A stretch of 64,000 bases of DNA, taken from positions 1,240,001-1,304,000 of the forward strand of contig NZ_JAKLTN010000002.1 in assembly GCF_022012295.1 (NCBI RefSeq). The letters run 5' to 3'. Source of the DNA: Dechloromonas hankyongensis. Lineage in GTDB: Bacteria > Pseudomonadota > Gammaproteobacteria > Burkholderiales > Rhodocyclaceae. The position numbers and the translations under genes are program-made. The notes beneath the pieces were generated by a model, which saw only the letters and a list, made by a program, of their open reading frames with translations, was not told the origin of the DNA and did not search any database. Shown here one piece after another: positions 42,022 through 52,779 of the stretch; the stretch's first letter is position 1; each line of letters starts with the position of its first letter.

Positions 42022-43176
42022 TTAGTCCTCTTGTATTGCTTCAATAATCCAGTGTTCGCCGACCAGCGCCAGTTTGCGGTCGCAGAACGGCCCCTCGCAG
42101 GCAGTTTCGCCCGGCAAGAGTTCGACGACGATCTCCCCCTGCTCGCGCAGGGTCGCGATATGGGTTGCCAGTCGTACATCCTTGCCGACATGCGGCGCCA
42201 GGATGGCGCCGACGCTCTTGCCGGCCGGCACCAGGCGCGCGACTTCGCGCAGGTCCATCGAGAAGCCGGTGGCGGGACGCGCCCGCCCGAACGCCTTGCC
42301 GGCACCATCGTAACGCCCGCCGAGGGCGATCGCCGCCGGGTATCCATCGCAGTAGGCGGCGAAAACCACCCCGTTGTGATAGTGGTAACCGCGCAGGTCA
42401 GAAAGGTCGATCGAGAACGGCAGCTCCGACGCCCCGGCCAGCAGATGGCGCAAGCCATTCAGCGCTTCGGTAATCGCCGGCAAAGCAGGCAGTTCAGCCG
42501 CCGCTCGGTCGAGAACCTCTACGCCACCGTAGAGTTGCGGCAAACGCTGCAGCGCCTCGCGGTACGGCGACGGGACGTCGGCGCAGGCGTCGATCAGGCC
42601 CGGCACATCCTTGGCCTGGAGCAGGCTGAGCAGGTTGTCCTCGGCCTCCTGAGGCAAGCCGGCCGCTTCGGCCAGGGCGCGGAAGATACCGACATGCCCG
42701 AGATCGATACGGCTGAGCGGCAGCTTGATTTTGTCAAAGGCGCCTGCCATCAAACGCACGACCTCCAGATCGGCCGCGATGCCGGCATAGCCGTAGAGTT
42801 CGGCGCCGATCTGCAAGGGCTCGCGACTGGCGGAGATCGTTGCCGGCAAGGTATGCAGCACGCTATCGCAGTAGCACAGGCGGGTGACGCCCTGATGGTT
42901 GAGCAGGTGCGCATCGATGCGCGCGGCCTGCGGCGTGATATCGGCACGTACGCCCAGCGTGCGGCCAGTCAATTGATCAATGAGCTTGAAGGTGCGCAGC
43001 TTGAGGTCTTGCCCGGCCCCGGTGAGGAGCGATTCAAGGTATTCCAGCATGGGCGGCATGACCAGTTCGAAACCGCGACTGCGGAAGTGGTCAAGCACCG
43101 TGCGGCGCAAACGCTCGATGCGGGCCGCCTCGGCGGGCAGTGCATCGGCCAGGTATTCAGGTAACAGCCAGTTCAT
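42022..43176 (-). CDS. hisZ: ATP phosphoribosyltransferase regulatory subunit
   Basis: A 384-residue class II aminoacyl-tRNA-synthetase-like protein without the HisRS anticodon domain. Motif-2-like features ([30 protein letters not shown]) are relaxed and the tRNA-charging residues are not kept; the end is [20 protein letters not shown]-like. HisZ pairs with the short form of HisG to give histidine feedback control, so a short hisG should exist elsewhere. The upstream DUF2065 gene overlaps it by ATGA. Confidence 0.93.
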   Translation of the reverse strand: MNWLLPEYLADALPAEAARIERLRRTVLDHFRSRGFELVMPPMLEYLESLLTGAGQDLKLRTFKLIDQLTGRTLGVRADITPQAARIDAHLLNHQGVTRLCYCDSVLHTLPATISASREPLQIGAELYGYAGIAADLEVVRLMAGAFDKIKLPLSRIDLGHVGIFRALAEAAGLPQEAEDNLLSLLQAKDVPGLIDACADVPSPYREALQRLPQLYGGVEVLDRAAAELPALPAITEALNGLRHLLAGASELPFSIDLSDLRGYHYHNGVVFAAYCDGYPAAIALGGRYDGAGKAFGRARPATGFSMDLREVARLVPAGKSVGAILAPHVGKDVRLATHIATLREQGEIVVELLPGETACEGPFCDRKLALVGEHWIIEAIQED

Positions 43177-43358
43177 GAGAAAAGCATCAGAAGGATCAGG
43201 CCGATCAGCATCGACGTCAGGCCGACGAAGCGGATCTGCCCATCCGAAAATTGAGTAAGACGGCGAAAGGTTTCACGCCATGCCGCCGGCGCAATGAAAG
43301 GCATGGCGCCTTCGAGCACCAGCATCAGCGCGAAGGCGAGGAGCAGCGTAGACGTCAT
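43173..43358 (-). CDS. DUF2065 (YjeT-like) small membrane protein
   Basis: A 61-residue protein with two membrane helices ([18 protein letters not shown] and [18 protein letters not shown]) joined by a basic loop ([11 protein letters not shown]). This is the DUF2065 family. It keeps the place of E. coli yjeT, between hflC and purA. Function is unknown; the constant location suggests a link to HflKC. It overlaps both neighbours by 4 bases. Confidence 0.9.
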   Translation of the reverse strand: MTSTLLLAFALMLVLEGAMPFIAPAAWRETFRRLTQFSDGQIRFVGLTSMLIGLILLMLFS

Positions 43359-44245
43359 TTGCCCTTGTCGTTGCCACGCCCGGCACTCTTCATGTACTTG
43401 AAGAATTCGGAACCCGGTTCGACGACCAGCACGTCGTTCCGGCTCTTGAAGCTGCCGCGATAGGCTTCAAGGCTGCGGTAGAAGGCGTAGAACTCCGCAT
43501 TCTGGCCAAAAGCCTGGGCATAGGTATTGGTCGCCTTGGCATCGCCCTCGCCCTTGATCTTCTGGGCATCGCGGTAGGCTTCGGCGACGATGATTTCGCG
43601 CTGGCGGTCGGCATCGGCACGGATCTTCTCGGCCTCGGCAGAACCTTCGGAACGCAACTCGTTGGCGACCCGCTTGCGCTCGGCTTCCATGCGGCGATAG
43701 ACCGCTTCGCTGACCTCGGTCGGCAGCTCGACGCGCTTCAGGCGGACGTCGACGATCTGGACGCCGATCTTGCGCGCATCGGCATCGGCCTTTTCGCGCA
43801 TCTTGTCCATGATCTTCTCACGTTCGCCGGACACCACGTCATGCACCGTCCGCTTGCCGAATTCTTCGCGCAAACCGGCGTTGACCGTCTGGTTCAGACG
43901 CGTCTTGGCACGCGACTCGTCGCCGCCCACCGAAATGTAGTACAGCTTGGGATCGACGATGCGCCACTTGATGTAGGAGTCGACCAGCACGTTCTTCTTC
44001 TCGGAGGTGATGAAACGCTCCGGTTCGGCATTGTCCAGCGTAATGATGCGCTTCTCAAAATAGCGCACGTTCTGAACCATCGGCACCTTGAAATAGAGGC
44101 CCGGTTCAGCAATCGCCCGCTTGACTTCACCGAGCTGGAAAACCACGGCGTACTGGCGTTGATCGACGGTAAACATCGACATCGCCAGAATGACCAGAAC
44201 GGTCGCGGCCAGCGCGCCCAACAGATTGATGCGCGAGCTCATCAA
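43355..44245 (-). CDS. hflC: HflC, membrane protease modulator
   Basis: A 296-residue SPFH/band-7 protein: one N-terminal membrane helix (about 6-23), the SPFH domain (about 25-190, YAVVFQLGEVKRAIAEPGLYFK), and then a long charged coiled coil rich in EAEKIRADADRQREII-type repeats. With HflK it forms the large periplasmic cage around FtsH and tunes its proteolysis. It overlaps hflK by 4 bases. Confidence 0.95.
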   Translation of the reverse strand: MMSSRINLLGALAATVLVILAMSMFTVDQRQYAVVFQLGEVKRAIAEPGLYFKVPMVQNVRYFEKRIITLDNAEPERFITSEKKNVLVDSYIKWRIVDPKLYYISVGGDESRAKTRLNQTVNAGLREEFGKRTVHDVVSGEREKIMDKMREKADADARKIGVQIVDVRLKRVELPTEVSEAVYRRMEAERKRVANELRSEGSAEAEKIRADADRQREIIVAEAYRDAQKIKGEGDAKATNTYAQAFGQNAEFYAFYRSLEAYRGSFKSRNDVLVVEPGSEFFKYMKSAGRGNDKGK

Positions 44246-45558
44246 CGGCCCTCCCGATCACGCGAACGCAACGAACCGTCGCGCGAAGTAGACGAATACG
44301 AACCACCACCGACCTTAGGCGCATTTTCCATCTGCGGCGGCGCATCGGACGACAGGGGGGCCGATGGGCGGGCCGTCGACGGGGCGACCGACGCTTCCGG
44401 TGCCGCCTGGGCGGCGGTGGCGGCAGCGGTAGCCTGCATCAGCTTGTCGAGCGGCAGGTAAAGCAGGTTGCCCTGCCCCTTGGCATCCACGAGAACCTTG
44501 CTGGTATTGGCGAAAATCTGCTGCATGGTATCCAGGTACATGCGCTGACGCGTCACTTCCGGCGCCTTGGCGTATTCGGTCACCACCTGCTTGAAGCGCG
44601 AGGCATCGCCCTCGGCCGTCGAAATGACGCGCTGCTTGTAACCGTCGGCTTCCTGCAGCAGGCGTGCCGCCGTACCCTTGGCCTTGGGGATCACGTCGTT
44701 GGCATAGGCCTGGCCTTCGTTCTTCTGGCGCTCGCGATCCTGGCCGGCCTTGACAGCGTCGTCGAAAGCAGCCTGGACCTGCTCCGGAGGCTGGGCGTTC
44801 TGCATGGTGACCTTGGAAATCAGGATGCCGCTTTGGTAGCGATCCAGGATGTCCTGCATCAGCTTGGCCGCCTGGGTGGCGATCTGCTCGCGACCTTCAT
44901 ACAGTACGTAGTCCATCTTGCTCTTGCCGACGATTTCGCGGACTGCGGTTTCGGCGGCGCCCATCACCGCTTCGTCGGTCGACCGGTTGTTGAACAGGTA
45001 ATCGACCGGATCCTTGAGGACATACTGAACGGCGAACTGGATGTTCACGATGTTTTCGTCATCGGTGAGCATCAGCGCTTCCTTGAGCACCTTGTTGCGC
45101 TCGCTACCCCGGTAACCGATTTCGATGGTACGCACGCCGGTCAGGTTGACCAGTTCGTGCGACTGGATCGGATAAGGCAGGCGCCAGCGCAGGCCGGGCT
45201 CGGTCGCTTCCTTGAAACTGCCGAACTGAAGGACCAGACCGCGTTGCGAGGCATCGACGATATAGAAGCCGGAAGCCAGCCAGACAATCGCTGCCAAACC
45301 GAGCAGCAGCCCGATACCGCCGCCCAGGAAGCGCGGATTGAAATCAATCTGCGGCATGCGCGGACCGTCGCCGCTGCCATTTCCGCCGCCACCGCCGCCG
45401 CGCTTGTTACCGAACATGCCATTCAGCCGGCGGTTGAAATCGCGCCAGAGATCTTCCAGATCGGGGGGGCCGTCATTAGGGCGACGCGGGCCGTTGCTGC
45501 CCGGTTTGTCACCGTCATCACCACCACGGTTGCCCCACTGCGGGTCATTGAGCGACAT
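44242..45558 (-). CDS. hflK: HflK, membrane protease modulator
   Basis: A 438-residue SPFH protein. ATG 45558 gives the usual opening MSLNDPQWGNRGGDDG, followed by a Gly/Asn-rich cytoplasmic segment (about 5-70), one membrane helix (about 78-98), the SPFH domain (VLQFGSFKEATEPGLRWRLPYP onward) and a coiled coil. The C-terminal tail is Ala/Ser/Pro-rich and disordered. It partners HflC in the FtsH complex. Codons upstream of 45558 belong to the hflX-hflK junction. Confidence 0.94.
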   Translation of the reverse strand: MSLNDPQWGNRGGDDGDKPGSNGPRRPNDGPPDLEDLWRDFNRRLNGMFGNKRGGGGGGNGSGDGPRMPQIDFNPRFLGGGIGLLLGLAAIVWLASGFYIVDASQRGLVLQFGSFKEATEPGLRWRLPYPIQSHELVNLTGVRTIEIGYRGSERNKVLKEALMLTDDENIVNIQFAVQYVLKDPVDYLFNNRSTDEAVMGAAETAVREIVGKSKMDYVLYEGREQIATQAAKLMQDILDRYQSGILISKVTMQNAQPPEQVQAAFDDAVKAGQDRERQKNEGQAYANDVIPKAKGTAARLLQEADGYKQRVISTAEGDASRFKQVVTEYAKAPEVTRQRMYLDTMQQIFANTSKVLVDAKGQGNLLYLPLDKLMQATAAATAAQAAPEASVAPSTARPSAPLSSDAPPQMENAPKVGGGSYSSTSRDGSLRSRDREGR

Positions 45559-45593
45559 GAAAATACCTATGGTCGGAATCATGAATATCGGGG

Positions 45594-46748
45594 TCAATTA
45601 ATATAGTCGTTTTGAGCTTCGCGTTCAGCCTGGTCCAACGCTTTCTGTCGGGCCTCGGCCTTGGCGCGCGCATATTCGGCCAACGATTCGCGCAGCAGAT
45701 CGAGCCCTTCACCTGACCGTGCACTGACACGAACGCGCGCGATATTACCATACTCGTCCGCCTCGACTCCCGGCGAAGCTTCGGTCAGGTCGATCTTGTT
45801 CCAGACCACGACCTGCCGAACGCGATCGGCGCCAATTTCCGCCAGCACCTTGTTGACCTCACTCATCTGCTCATCCCGGGCATGACTGGCACTATCGACC
45901 ACGTGCAACAGGACATCGGCATCGGTCGCGGCTTCCAGTGTCGCATGAAACGCATCGACCAGTGAGTGCGGCAGGTCACGTATAAAACCGACGGTATCGG
46001 AAATGACGATATTGCCGGCTCCCGCGATCCACAGTTTGCGCGACGTCGTATCGAGCGTGGCAAACAACTGGTCCGCCGCGTACACGCCGGCATGAGTCAG
46101 GGCATTGAACAGCGTGGATTTCCCGGCGTTGGTATAGCCGACCAGGGAGACGCTGAGCACGTCGCCCCGCATCCGGGCCTTGCGCTGCACACCGCGCTGG
46201 CGGGTCAGTTTGGCCAGCCTATCCTTCAGCAACTTGACGCGGTTGCCGAGCAGGCGACGGTCAGTTTCCAGCTGCTTTTCACCCGGGCCGCGCATGCCGA
46301 TACCGCCGCGCTGCCGTTCAAGGTGAGTCCAGCCGCGCACCAGCCGGGTAGACAAATGCTCGAGCTGGGCCAGTTCGACCTGCAACTTGCCCTCGGCACT
46401 GGAAGCGCGCAAGGCGAAGATATCGAGGATCAGGCTGGTGCGGTCGATGACCCGGCACTTCAGTGCCCGCTCCAGATTGCGCTGCTGCGCCGGCGATAGA
46501 TCGTGGTTGAAGATAACCAGATCGGCGTCACCGGCCGCCAGCATGGCACCGATTTCATCGACCTTGCCCTTGCCGGCATAGGTCTTGGGGTCGGGGCTCT
46601 GGCGACGCCCGTAAACCTCGGCTACCACGATGCCGCCCGCCGATTCGGCGAGCAGGCGGACTTCTTCCAGTTGATCCTCGAGATCGGGCTGGCCGAAGTC
46701 GAGCTGAACGATCACCGCGCGTTCACCGGCGGCGGGTCGTTCAATCAT
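45594..46748 (-). CDS. hflX: HflX ribosome-associated GTPase
   Basis: A 384-residue HflX. Residues 1-190 are the N-terminal ribosome-binding domain with GKGKVDEIG and the coiled linker (GGIGMRGPGEKQLETDRR). The G domain follows: G1 GYTNAGKSTLFNAL, G2 in TTSRKLW, G3 DTVGFI and G4 NKIDL. It splits stalled or 100S ribosomes under stress. ATG 46748 is chosen because the protein then starts in register with homologues (MIERPAAGERAVIVQLDF). It sits directly after hfq, as in E. coli. Confidence 0.95.
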   Translation of the reverse strand: MIERPAAGERAVIVQLDFGQPDLEDQLEEVRLLAESAGGIVVAEVYGRRQSPDPKTYAGKGKVDEIGAMLAAGDADLVIFNHDLSPAQQRNLERALKCRVIDRTSLILDIFALRASSAEGKLQVELAQLEHLSTRLVRGWTHLERQRGGIGMRGPGEKQLETDRRLLGNRVKLLKDRLAKLTRQRGVQRKARMRGDVLSVSLVGYTNAGKSTLFNALTHAGVYAADQLFATLDTTSRKLWIAGAGNIVISDTVGFIRDLPHSLVDAFHATLEAATDADVLLHVVDSASHARDEQMSEVNKVLAEIGADRVRQVVVWNKIDLTEASPGVEADEYGNIARVRVSARSGEGLDLLRESLAEYARAKAEARQKALDQAEREAQNDYIN

Positions 46749-46811
46749 GGGCGTTTCCGGGAGAGAGAAGCGCAACCCCGCCAGAACGGCGGGGCGCTGA
46801 ACAGGGGCAGA

Positions 46812-47048
46812 TTATTCGGCCGCCTGTTCCTGCTGGAGGTTGACCGGACGGGCCGGCACCACCGTGGAAATGGCGTGCTTGTAAACCATCTGGGTAACCG
46901 TGTTCTTGAGAAGAACGACGTATTGGTCGAAAGACTCGACCTGGCCCTGCAGTTTGATGCCGTTCACCAGATAAATAGACACTGGCACATGTTCGCGACG
47001 AAGCGCGTTGAGGAAGGGGTCTTGTAACAGTTGCCCTTTGTTGCTCAT
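46812..47048 (-). CDS. hfq: RNA chaperone Hfq
   Basis: A 78-residue Sm-like protein forming a hexameric ring. The Sm1 segment ([22 protein letters not shown]) and Sm2 signature ([11 protein letters not shown], residues 55-65) are intact. The proximal-face residues Q8, F42-type and the K56-H57 pair needed for sRNA U-tail binding are kept. The C-terminal tail is short (NLQQEQAAE). It mediates small RNA-mRNA pairing. An 80-base gap separates it from der upstream. Confidence 0.97.
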   Translation of the reverse strand: MSNKGQLLQDPFLNALRREHVPVSIYLVNGIKLQGQVESFDQYVVLLKNTVTQMVYKHAISTVVPARPVNLQQEQAAE

Positions 47049-47128
47049 GGTGTGGACTCCATGGTGGTAGTTGTTATGAGGGTCCTAATGTACCCAAATT
47101 CAGGGGGTGATGCCAAAAAATTTGCAGA

Positions 47129-48460
47129 TTATTTCTTGTCTTTGTCGGCAAACGGGTTCTTCGCCGCCACAAACTGGATACGCAACGGCGTTCCCTGCAA
47201 CTTGAACGCTTCGCGGAAAGTGTGTTCGAGATAACGGCGATAGCTGTCGGTGATATGGTCGACCGCATTGCCGTGCACCACGATGATCGGCGGATTGGAA
47301 CCGCCCTGGTGGGCGTAGCGCGGCTTCGGCCGGAACATGTTGTGCTTGGCCGGCGCCTGCTTGGCCACGGCATCGATCAGCACGCGCGTCAGGCGCGGCG
47401 TGGACATCTTGGCCATGGCTGCCGAATAGGCGGCATCAACCGACTTGAAGAGATTACCCAAGCCGATGTTCTCAAGCGCCGAGACGAAGTGGAACTTGGC
47501 GAAATCGAGGAATTTCAGCTTGCGCTGCAGGATCTGGCGGGTCTGTTCGCGGGTGTAGGCATCCAGACCATCCCACTTGTTGACCGCGACGACCAGCGCC
47601 CGCCCCGATTGCACGATGAAATCGGCGATGTGCGCATCCTGATCGGAGACGTCAGCCTGGGCATCGACCATCAGGATCACGACATTGGCGCCTTCAATGG
47701 ACTTCAGCGTCTTGACCACCGAGAACTTCTCGATCGCCTCGAAAACCTTGCCCCGCTTGCGCATGCCGGCGGTATCGACGAGCACGTACTTACGGCCGCC
47801 GCGCTCGAAATCGATTTCGATGGAATCGCGGGTGGTGCCCGGCGCATCGAAGGCGATGACGCGCTCTTCGCCGAGCAGGGTGTTGATCAGGGTCGACTTG
47901 CCGACGTTCGGGCGGCCGACGATGGCGACGCGTACCGCATCGGAATGCCATTCGTCGTCTTCCGGCTCGGGAAAGCTCTCGAGGGCCATTTCGACCAGCC
48001 CGCGCACGCCTTCGCCGTGGGCGGCGGAAATGGCATTCGGTTCACCCAGGCCCAGTTCATGGAAATCGGCCTCGACCATGCCGGCATTCATGCCTTCGGC
48101 CTTGTTGACCGCGACGAAGACCGGGCGGTCGATGCGGCGCAGCTTGTTGGCGATTTCCTTGTCGTGCGGCGTCAGGCCGGTACGGCCATCGACTACGAAA
48201 ATGATGGCGTCGGCTTCGGCGATGGCCTGCTCGGTCTGGCGCGCCATTTCGTGCAGGATGCCCTCCTTGACCAGCGGCTCGAAACCGCCGGTATCGACCA
48301 CCAGATAAGGCTTCTTGCCCAGCTTGCCGTGGCCGTAGTGACGGTCGCGGGTCAGGCCCGGCAGGTCGGCGACGATGGCGTCGCGCGACTTGGTCAGCCG
48401 GTTGAAGAGCGTGGACTTGCCGACATTGGGACGGCCAACCAGGACGAGCGTAGGTTTCAT
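47129..48460 (-). CDS. der: Ribosome-assembly GTPase Der (EngA)
   Basis: A 443-residue protein with the diagnostic two tandem G domains: [12 protein letters not shown] at residue 8 with DTGGFE and NKAEG, and [12 protein letters not shown] near 183 with DTAGMRK and NKWDG. A C-terminal KH-like domain (about 355-440) follows. It acts in 50S subunit maturation and is essential in most bacteria. It overlaps bamB by 4 bases (ATGA), matching the E. coli order bamB-der. Confidence 0.97.
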   Translation of the reverse strand: MKPTLVLVGRPNVGKSTLFNRLTKSRDAIVADLPGLTRDRHYGHGKLGKKPYLVVDTGGFEPLVKEGILHEMARQTEQAIAEADAIIFVVDGRTGLTPHDKEIANKLRRIDRPVFVAVNKAEGMNAGMVEADFHELGLGEPNAISAAHGEGVRGLVEMALESFPEPEDDEWHSDAVRVAIVGRPNVGKSTLINTLLGEERVIAFDAPGTTRDSIEIDFERGGRKYVLVDTAGMRKRGKVFEAIEKFSVVKTLKSIEGANVVILMVDAQADVSDQDAHIADFIVQSGRALVVAVNKWDGLDAYTREQTRQILQRKLKFLDFAKFHFVSALENIGLGNLFKSVDAAYSAAMAKMSTPRLTRVLIDAVAKQAPAKHNMFRPKPRYAHQGGSNPPIIVVHGNAVDHITDSYRRYLEHTFREAFKLQGTPLRIQFVAAKNPFADKDKK

Positions 48461-49617
48461 TGCACCTCGAATGCGCTCACTTCGCCACCGGTGGTCTGGA
48501 CCAGGATGGAGGAACCAAGCATTTGCAGCGGCGCGCGAACCGGCGTGCCATCGGTTTTCTGGCGCGCGGCGAAGCTGCCATCATCGCGGGACAGGAAATG
48601 GACGATCCCTTCGCCGTCGGCGACAGCCACCAGGCCGCGGCGGATGGTCGGCGCCGACAGCCGGCGGCCTTTCAGCTTGTCCTGTTTCCATAGGCTGCTG
48701 CCGGACAGGCGATCCAGACCATAAACGACACCCTTGTCGTCGGTGATGAACAGATAGCGACCATCGGTGACCAGACCGCTGACCGACGAGATGTCGCGCG
48801 ACCAGACCATGGCCCCGCCCTGCCCCATGTCGAAGCAGGCGACCCGGCCCTGGAAGGCGACGGCGCAGATCTGGGTGCCATCGACCAGGGGCGCGGCGAC
48901 GACATCGGCCACGCGATCGAGTTCGGTCGCCCCCTTGGGAGAAGCAACGGCGCCTTCCCAGACCGGCGCACCGTTCTGCAAGGCCAGGGCGACCAGCTTG
49001 CCGCCCGGATAGCCGACGAACAGGTAGCGATCGGCGAACACCGGCGAACCGGCACTGCGCACCGACAGCGGCGGCGTCGAGCGCTGGTAGGCCCACTTGC
49101 GGCCACCATCGGCAGCATCGAACAGGAAAACCTGGTTGTCGCCGCTCTTCACGGCGACGCCATCATCACCGACCACCGGGGCGGCGAGCACTTCGCTCGA
49201 CACCTTGGCTTTCCACAAAGCCTTGCCGTCATCGGCCGAGAAAGCGAGGACCTCGCCCTTCGGCGTGCCGACAACCACCAGCTTTCTGTTGGCGCCCACA
49301 CCGGCCGACAGCGGCTGGCCGGCATCAATTTTCCAGATGGTCTTGCCATCCTCGATCCGGCTGACCGTACCCTTGGCGCTGGCGGCATAAACCGCGCCCT
49401 CGACCACGGCCGGGGTAAAGGCATAATCGCCCGCCTTGCCGATACTGGCCGACCAAGCGGCACGCACGTCGGCCGTCGGCTTCAGCGGCGCCAGCACCGG
49501 CATCTTGGGAGCCGAGCTGGAGAACGGGTTGATCGCGTCCAGACCATCGGAAATGGTCGCGCAACCAGCCGTCAGCAGGCCGGCGGCGATGAGCAGCAGA
49601 AGCAGGCGGCGCGACAT
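48457..49617 (-). CDS. bamB: Outer-membrane assembly lipoprotein BamB
   Basis: A 386-residue lipoprotein: signal with lipobox LLTAGC (Cys19) followed by an eight-bladed PQQ-like beta-propeller, with repeated W/GK-type blades ([38 protein letters not shown]). It is a subunit of the BAM complex that inserts outer-membrane proteins. It overlaps both der and the YfgM gene by one to four bases. Confidence 0.95.
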   Translation of the reverse strand: MSRRLLLLLIAAGLLTAGCATISDGLDAINPFSSSAPKMPVLAPLKPTADVRAAWSASIGKAGDYAFTPAVVEGAVYAASAKGTVSRIEDGKTIWKIDAGQPLSAGVGANRKLVVVGTPKGEVLAFSADDGKALWKAKVSSEVLAAPVVGDDGVAVKSGDNQVFLFDAADGGRKWAYQRSTPPLSVRSAGSPVFADRYLFVGYPGGKLVALALQNGAPVWEGAVASPKGATELDRVADVVAAPLVDGTQICAVAFQGRVACFDMGQGGAMVWSRDISSVSGLVTDGRYLFITDDKGVVYGLDRLSGSSLWKQDKLKGRRLSAPTIRRGLVAVADGEGIVHFLSRDDGSFAARQKTDGTPVRAPLQMLGSSILVQTTGGEVSAFEVQ

Positions 49618-50255
49618 CAGGCGGCCTCGCCCAGGCTGTCGAGCTTCTGTTGCAGCAGTTCACGACCGGCCGACGGCTTGTCGGCCGATTTGTCGAGCGC
49701 CGACTTGTAGGCGGCGCGGGCGTCGGCCTTCTTGCCCTGAGCGGTCAGCACATCGCCTTTCAGTTCCAGGAAGCGGATGTCGAATGCCGCCGCATGGCTG
49801 GACTCGAGCTGCTTCAAGGCTTCGTCGTAGGCCTGCTCGTCGAGCTGCACGGCAGCCAAGCGCAAACGGGCCAGATCGCGGATTTCATTCTTGCCGTTCT
49901 CGGCCACCCAGGCGAGTTGGGTCTTGGCGGTTTTCAGGTCGCCGGCGTCGAAGGACTGCTTGGCCGCGACCATGGCGCCCAGCGATGCGTAGGCGGTACG
50001 GCCGAACTTCTCGGCCAGTTCACCGGCCGCCGCCTTGACCTTCTGGGCGTCGCCGACGCCGGCAGCCTGCTCGAGCACGCCATAGACCGCCGCCGCCTGG
50101 GCCGACTGCCCACCCTGATACCAGTGCCAGCCCTGCCAACCGACGACGCCCAGCGAAGCGGCCATGACCACCCCGGTGACGAGGTTGCCATACATCTTCC
50201 ACCAGGTTTTCAGGGTATCGATCTGTTCCTGTTCTTCGAGGTCGTAATGCGCCAT
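49617..50255 (-). CDS. yfgM: YfgM-family tetratricopeptide membrane protein
   Basis: A 212-residue ancillary SecYEG/periplasmic chaperone-network protein. It has a short cytoplasmic N-terminus (YDLEEQEQIDTLKTWWKMYG), one membrane helix (about 21-42) and periplasmic TPR-like helices (about 60-205). The family-typical LEEQEQIDTLKTWWK lies just before the helix. The place between hisS and bamB is the same as in E. coli. Confidence 0.92.
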   Translation of the reverse strand: MAHYDLEEQEQIDTLKTWWKMYGNLVTGVVMAASLGVVGWQGWHWYQGGQSAQAAAVYGVLEQAAGVGDAQKVKAAAGELAEKFGRTAYASLGAMVAAKQSFDAGDLKTAKTQLAWVAENGKNEIRDLARLRLAAVQLDEQAYDEALKQLESSHAAAFDIRFLELKGDVLTAQGKKADARAAYKSALDKSADKPSAGRELLQQKLDSLGEAA

Positions 50256-50260
50256 GCTGC

Positions 50261-51550
50261 TTATTCCTCTTCGTCCGAATCAATCAGTTGGCCGATGATG
50301 GCGTCGGCCAGATCATCGACTTTCAGTTTACGTTGTTCCACGCCTTCTTCGCGCAGGTACTTCAGCTGGGCCTCGCCAGTAGCCGCCTCGTCGTCGCCGA
50401 TGACCACCGCGAAGGTGGCGCCGCTACCGTCGGCCTTCTTCATTTGCGACTTGAAGGAGCCGCCGCCGCAGTGCAGCAGCACGTCGATACCGTGATCGCG
50501 CAAGCCTTCGGCGACGCGGAAAGCCAGCCGGGAAGCCGCCTCGCCTTGATGCACCAGATAAACGTCCGGGGCCGGCGCAGCCGGTTCGCCGCCCGATTCC
50601 TTGATCAGCGCGATCAGGCGCTCGACGCCCATGGCGAAACCACAGGCCGGCGTCGACTTGCCACCCAGTTGTTCGACCAGGCCATCGTAACGACCGCCGG
50701 CGCAGACCGTGCCCTGGGCGCCGAGCTTGTCGGTGACCCATTCGAAAACGGTCAGGTTGTAGTAGTCCAGGCCGCGCACCAGACGCGGATTGATGACGAA
50801 GGGCACGCCGGCGTCGCGCAGCACGCGCTGGACGCCTTCAAAGTGGGCCAGCGACGCTTCGCCGAGATAGTCGATCAGCTTCGGCGCGGCGGCGCACATA
50901 TCCTGCAAGGCCGGGTTCTTGGTGTCGAGTATGCGCAGCGGGTTGGTGTACAGGCGACGCTTGGCATCCTCGTCGAGGATTTCGGCATGCTCTTCGAAAT
51001 AGGAAATCAGTGCCGCACGGTGCTGGGCGCGCTCTTCGGGCTGACCGAGGCTGTTGATCTGCAATTCGATGCCATCGAGGCCGAGATCGGCCCACAGACG
51101 GGCGCCCATCAGGATCATTTCGGCGTCGATATCCGGCCCGGCGAAGCCGATGGACTCCACGCCGACCTGGTGGAACTGCCGGTAGCGGCCCTTTTGCGGC
51201 CGCTCGTGGCGGAACATCTGGCCGATGTAATAGAGACGGCGCGGCACCTGGTTGGCCAGACCGTGCTGGATAACGGCGCGCACGCAACCGGCCGTGCCTT
51301 CCGGACGCAGCGTCAGTTGTTCGCCGTTGAGGCTGTCCTCGAAGGAGTACATTTCCTTCTCGACGATGTCGGTGACTTCGCCGATGGCACGCTTGAACAA
51401 CGGCGTCGGCTCAACGATGGGCATGCGGATCGGACGATAGCCGTAGCCCTTCAGCCACGAACGGATGGTATCTTCGAATACTTCCCAGAATTCGGCTTCA
51501 TCCGGCAGGATGTCGTTCATCCCGCGCACGGACTGGAGGGTCTGACTCAT
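50261..51550 (-). CDS. hisS: Histidyl-tRNA synthetase
   Basis: A 429-residue class II synthetase. ATG 51550 gives the standard opening [13 protein letters not shown]. Motif 2 ([22 protein letters not shown]), the HisA motifs ([29 protein letters not shown]) and motif 3 ([13 protein letters not shown]) are present. An anticodon-binding domain follows (about 330-425). It charges tRNA-His. It overlaps ispG by 4 bases and is distinct from the HisZ paralogue at 42-43 kb. Confidence 0.97.
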   Translation of the reverse strand: MSQTLQSVRGMNDILPDEAEFWEVFEDTIRSWLKGYGYRPIRMPIVEPTPLFKRAIGEVTDIVEKEMYSFEDSLNGEQLTLRPEGTAGCVRAVIQHGLANQVPRRLYYIGQMFRHERPQKGRYRQFHQVGVESIGFAGPDIDAEMILMGARLWADLGLDGIELQINSLGQPEERAQHRAALISYFEEHAEILDEDAKRRLYTNPLRILDTKNPALQDMCAAAPKLIDYLGEASLAHFEGVQRVLRDAGVPFVINPRLVRGLDYYNLTVFEWVTDKLGAQGTVCAGGRYDGLVEQLGGKSTPACGFAMGVERLIALIKESGGEPAAPAPDVYLVHQGEAASRLAFRVAEGLRDHGIDVLLHCGGGSFKSQMKKADGSGATFAVVIGDDEAATGEAQLKYLREEGVEQRKLKVDDLADAIIGQLIDSDEEE

Positions 51551-52776
51551 GCTTGCAGTTTCTTCTTGTAGCTGCGCTGGACGTAGCGCTCGATGATGTC
51601 CTTGAATTCGGCGGCGATGTTGTCGCCCTTCAGCGTGACGGTCTTCTGGCCGTCCTCGTAGACCGGCGCCGACGGTGCCTCGCCGGTGCCCGGCAGCGAA
51701 ATGCCGATATTGGCGTGCTTCGATTCGCCCGGCCCGTTGACGATGCAGCCCATGACAGCCAGCGTCATGTTCTCGGCGCCGTCGTATTGCGCCTTCCATT
51801 CCGGCATTTTGGCGCGGACGAAATCCTGCACCTCGCCGGCCAGTTCCTGGAAGAAGGTGCTGGTCGTCCGGCCGCAGCCGGGACAGGCCGCAACCATCGG
51901 GGTGAAAGCGCGCAGGCCCATGGTCTGCAGGATTTCCTGGGCGACGATGACTTCCTGCGAACGCGAGCCGCCCGGTTCCGGCGTCAGCGAGACACGGATG
52001 GTGTCGCCGATGCCTTCCTGGAGCAGCACGGATAGCGCTGCGGTCGAGGCGACAATGCCCTTGGAGCCCATGCCGGCCTCGGTCAGGCCGAGGTGCAGCG
52101 CGTAGTCGGCGCGCTGCGCCAGCTGGCGGTAGATGGCGATCAGGTCCTGCACACTCGACACCTTGCAGGACAGGATGATCTTGTCGCCGGCCAGACCAAC
52201 TTCCTCGGCCTTGGCGGCCGATTCCAGCGCCGAAGTGACCATCGCATGGCGCATCATCTCGGTCGCATCGAGCGGCTCGGCCCGCTTGCTGTTCTCGTCC
52301 ATGATGCGGGCCAGCAGCTCCTGATCGAGGCTGCCCCAGTTCACGCCGATGCGTACCGGCTTGTCGTATTTGCAGGCCAGCTCGACCATCTGGGCGAACT
52401 GCTCATCCTTCTTCTTGCCGAAACCGACGTTGCCCGGATTGATTCGGTACTTGGCCAGCGCCTCGGCACAAGCCGGATGCTCGGTGAGCAGGCGATGGCC
52501 GTTGTAGTGGAAGTCGCCGATCAGCGGCACGTTGCAATTCATCTTGTCGAGATGATCGCGAATCTTCGGCACCGCGGCGGCGGCTTCCAGCGTATTGACC
52601 GTGATGCGCACCAGCTCGGAGCCGGCGCGCGCCAGTTCGGCACACTGGATGGCCGTGGCCAGGTAATCGGCGGTATCGGTGTTGGTCATCGACTGGACGA
52701 CGACCGGCGCGGCACCGCCGATCCTGACGTGCGCGATGGACGTGGCCCGCGTCGGGCGCTTGCTAACTGCAGTCAA
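51547..52776 (-). CDS. ispG: 4-hydroxy-3-methylbut-2-enyl-diphosphate synthase
   Basis: A 409-residue IspG (GcpE) of the MEP isoprenoid pathway, converting MEcPP to HMBPP. The TIM-barrel starts with [16 protein letters not shown]. The C-terminal [4Fe-4S] domain has ACPGCGRTT (Cys pair near residues 295-298) and CIVNGPGES (Cys near 341), plus the conserved Glu. It lies three bases after rodZ and overlaps hisS. Confidence 0.96.
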   Translation of the reverse strand: MTAVSKRPTRATSIAHVRIGGAAPVVVQSMTNTDTADYLATAIQCAELARAGSELVRITVNTLEAAAAVPKIRDHLDKMNCNVPLIGDFHYNGHRLLTEHPACAEALAKYRINPGNVGFGKKKDEQFAQMVELACKYDKPVRIGVNWGSLDQELLARIMDENSKRAEPLDATEMMRHAMVTSALESAAKAEEVGLAGDKIILSCKVSSVQDLIAIYRQLAQRADYALHLGLTEAGMGSKGIVASTAALSVLLQEGIGDTIRVSLTPEPGGSRSQEVIVAQEILQTMGLRAFTPMVAACPGCGRTTSTFFQELAGEVQDFVRAKMPEWKAQYDGAENMTLAVMGCIVNGPGESKHANIGISLPGTGEAPSAPVYEDGQKTVTLKGDNIAAEFKDIIERYVQRSYKKKLQA

Positions 52777-52779
52777 CGA

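Noticed and set aside
51551-51799. N-terminal extension of hisS by 83 codons
   Set aside because: It lies wholly inside ispG in another frame; the canonical HisRS start is at 51550.
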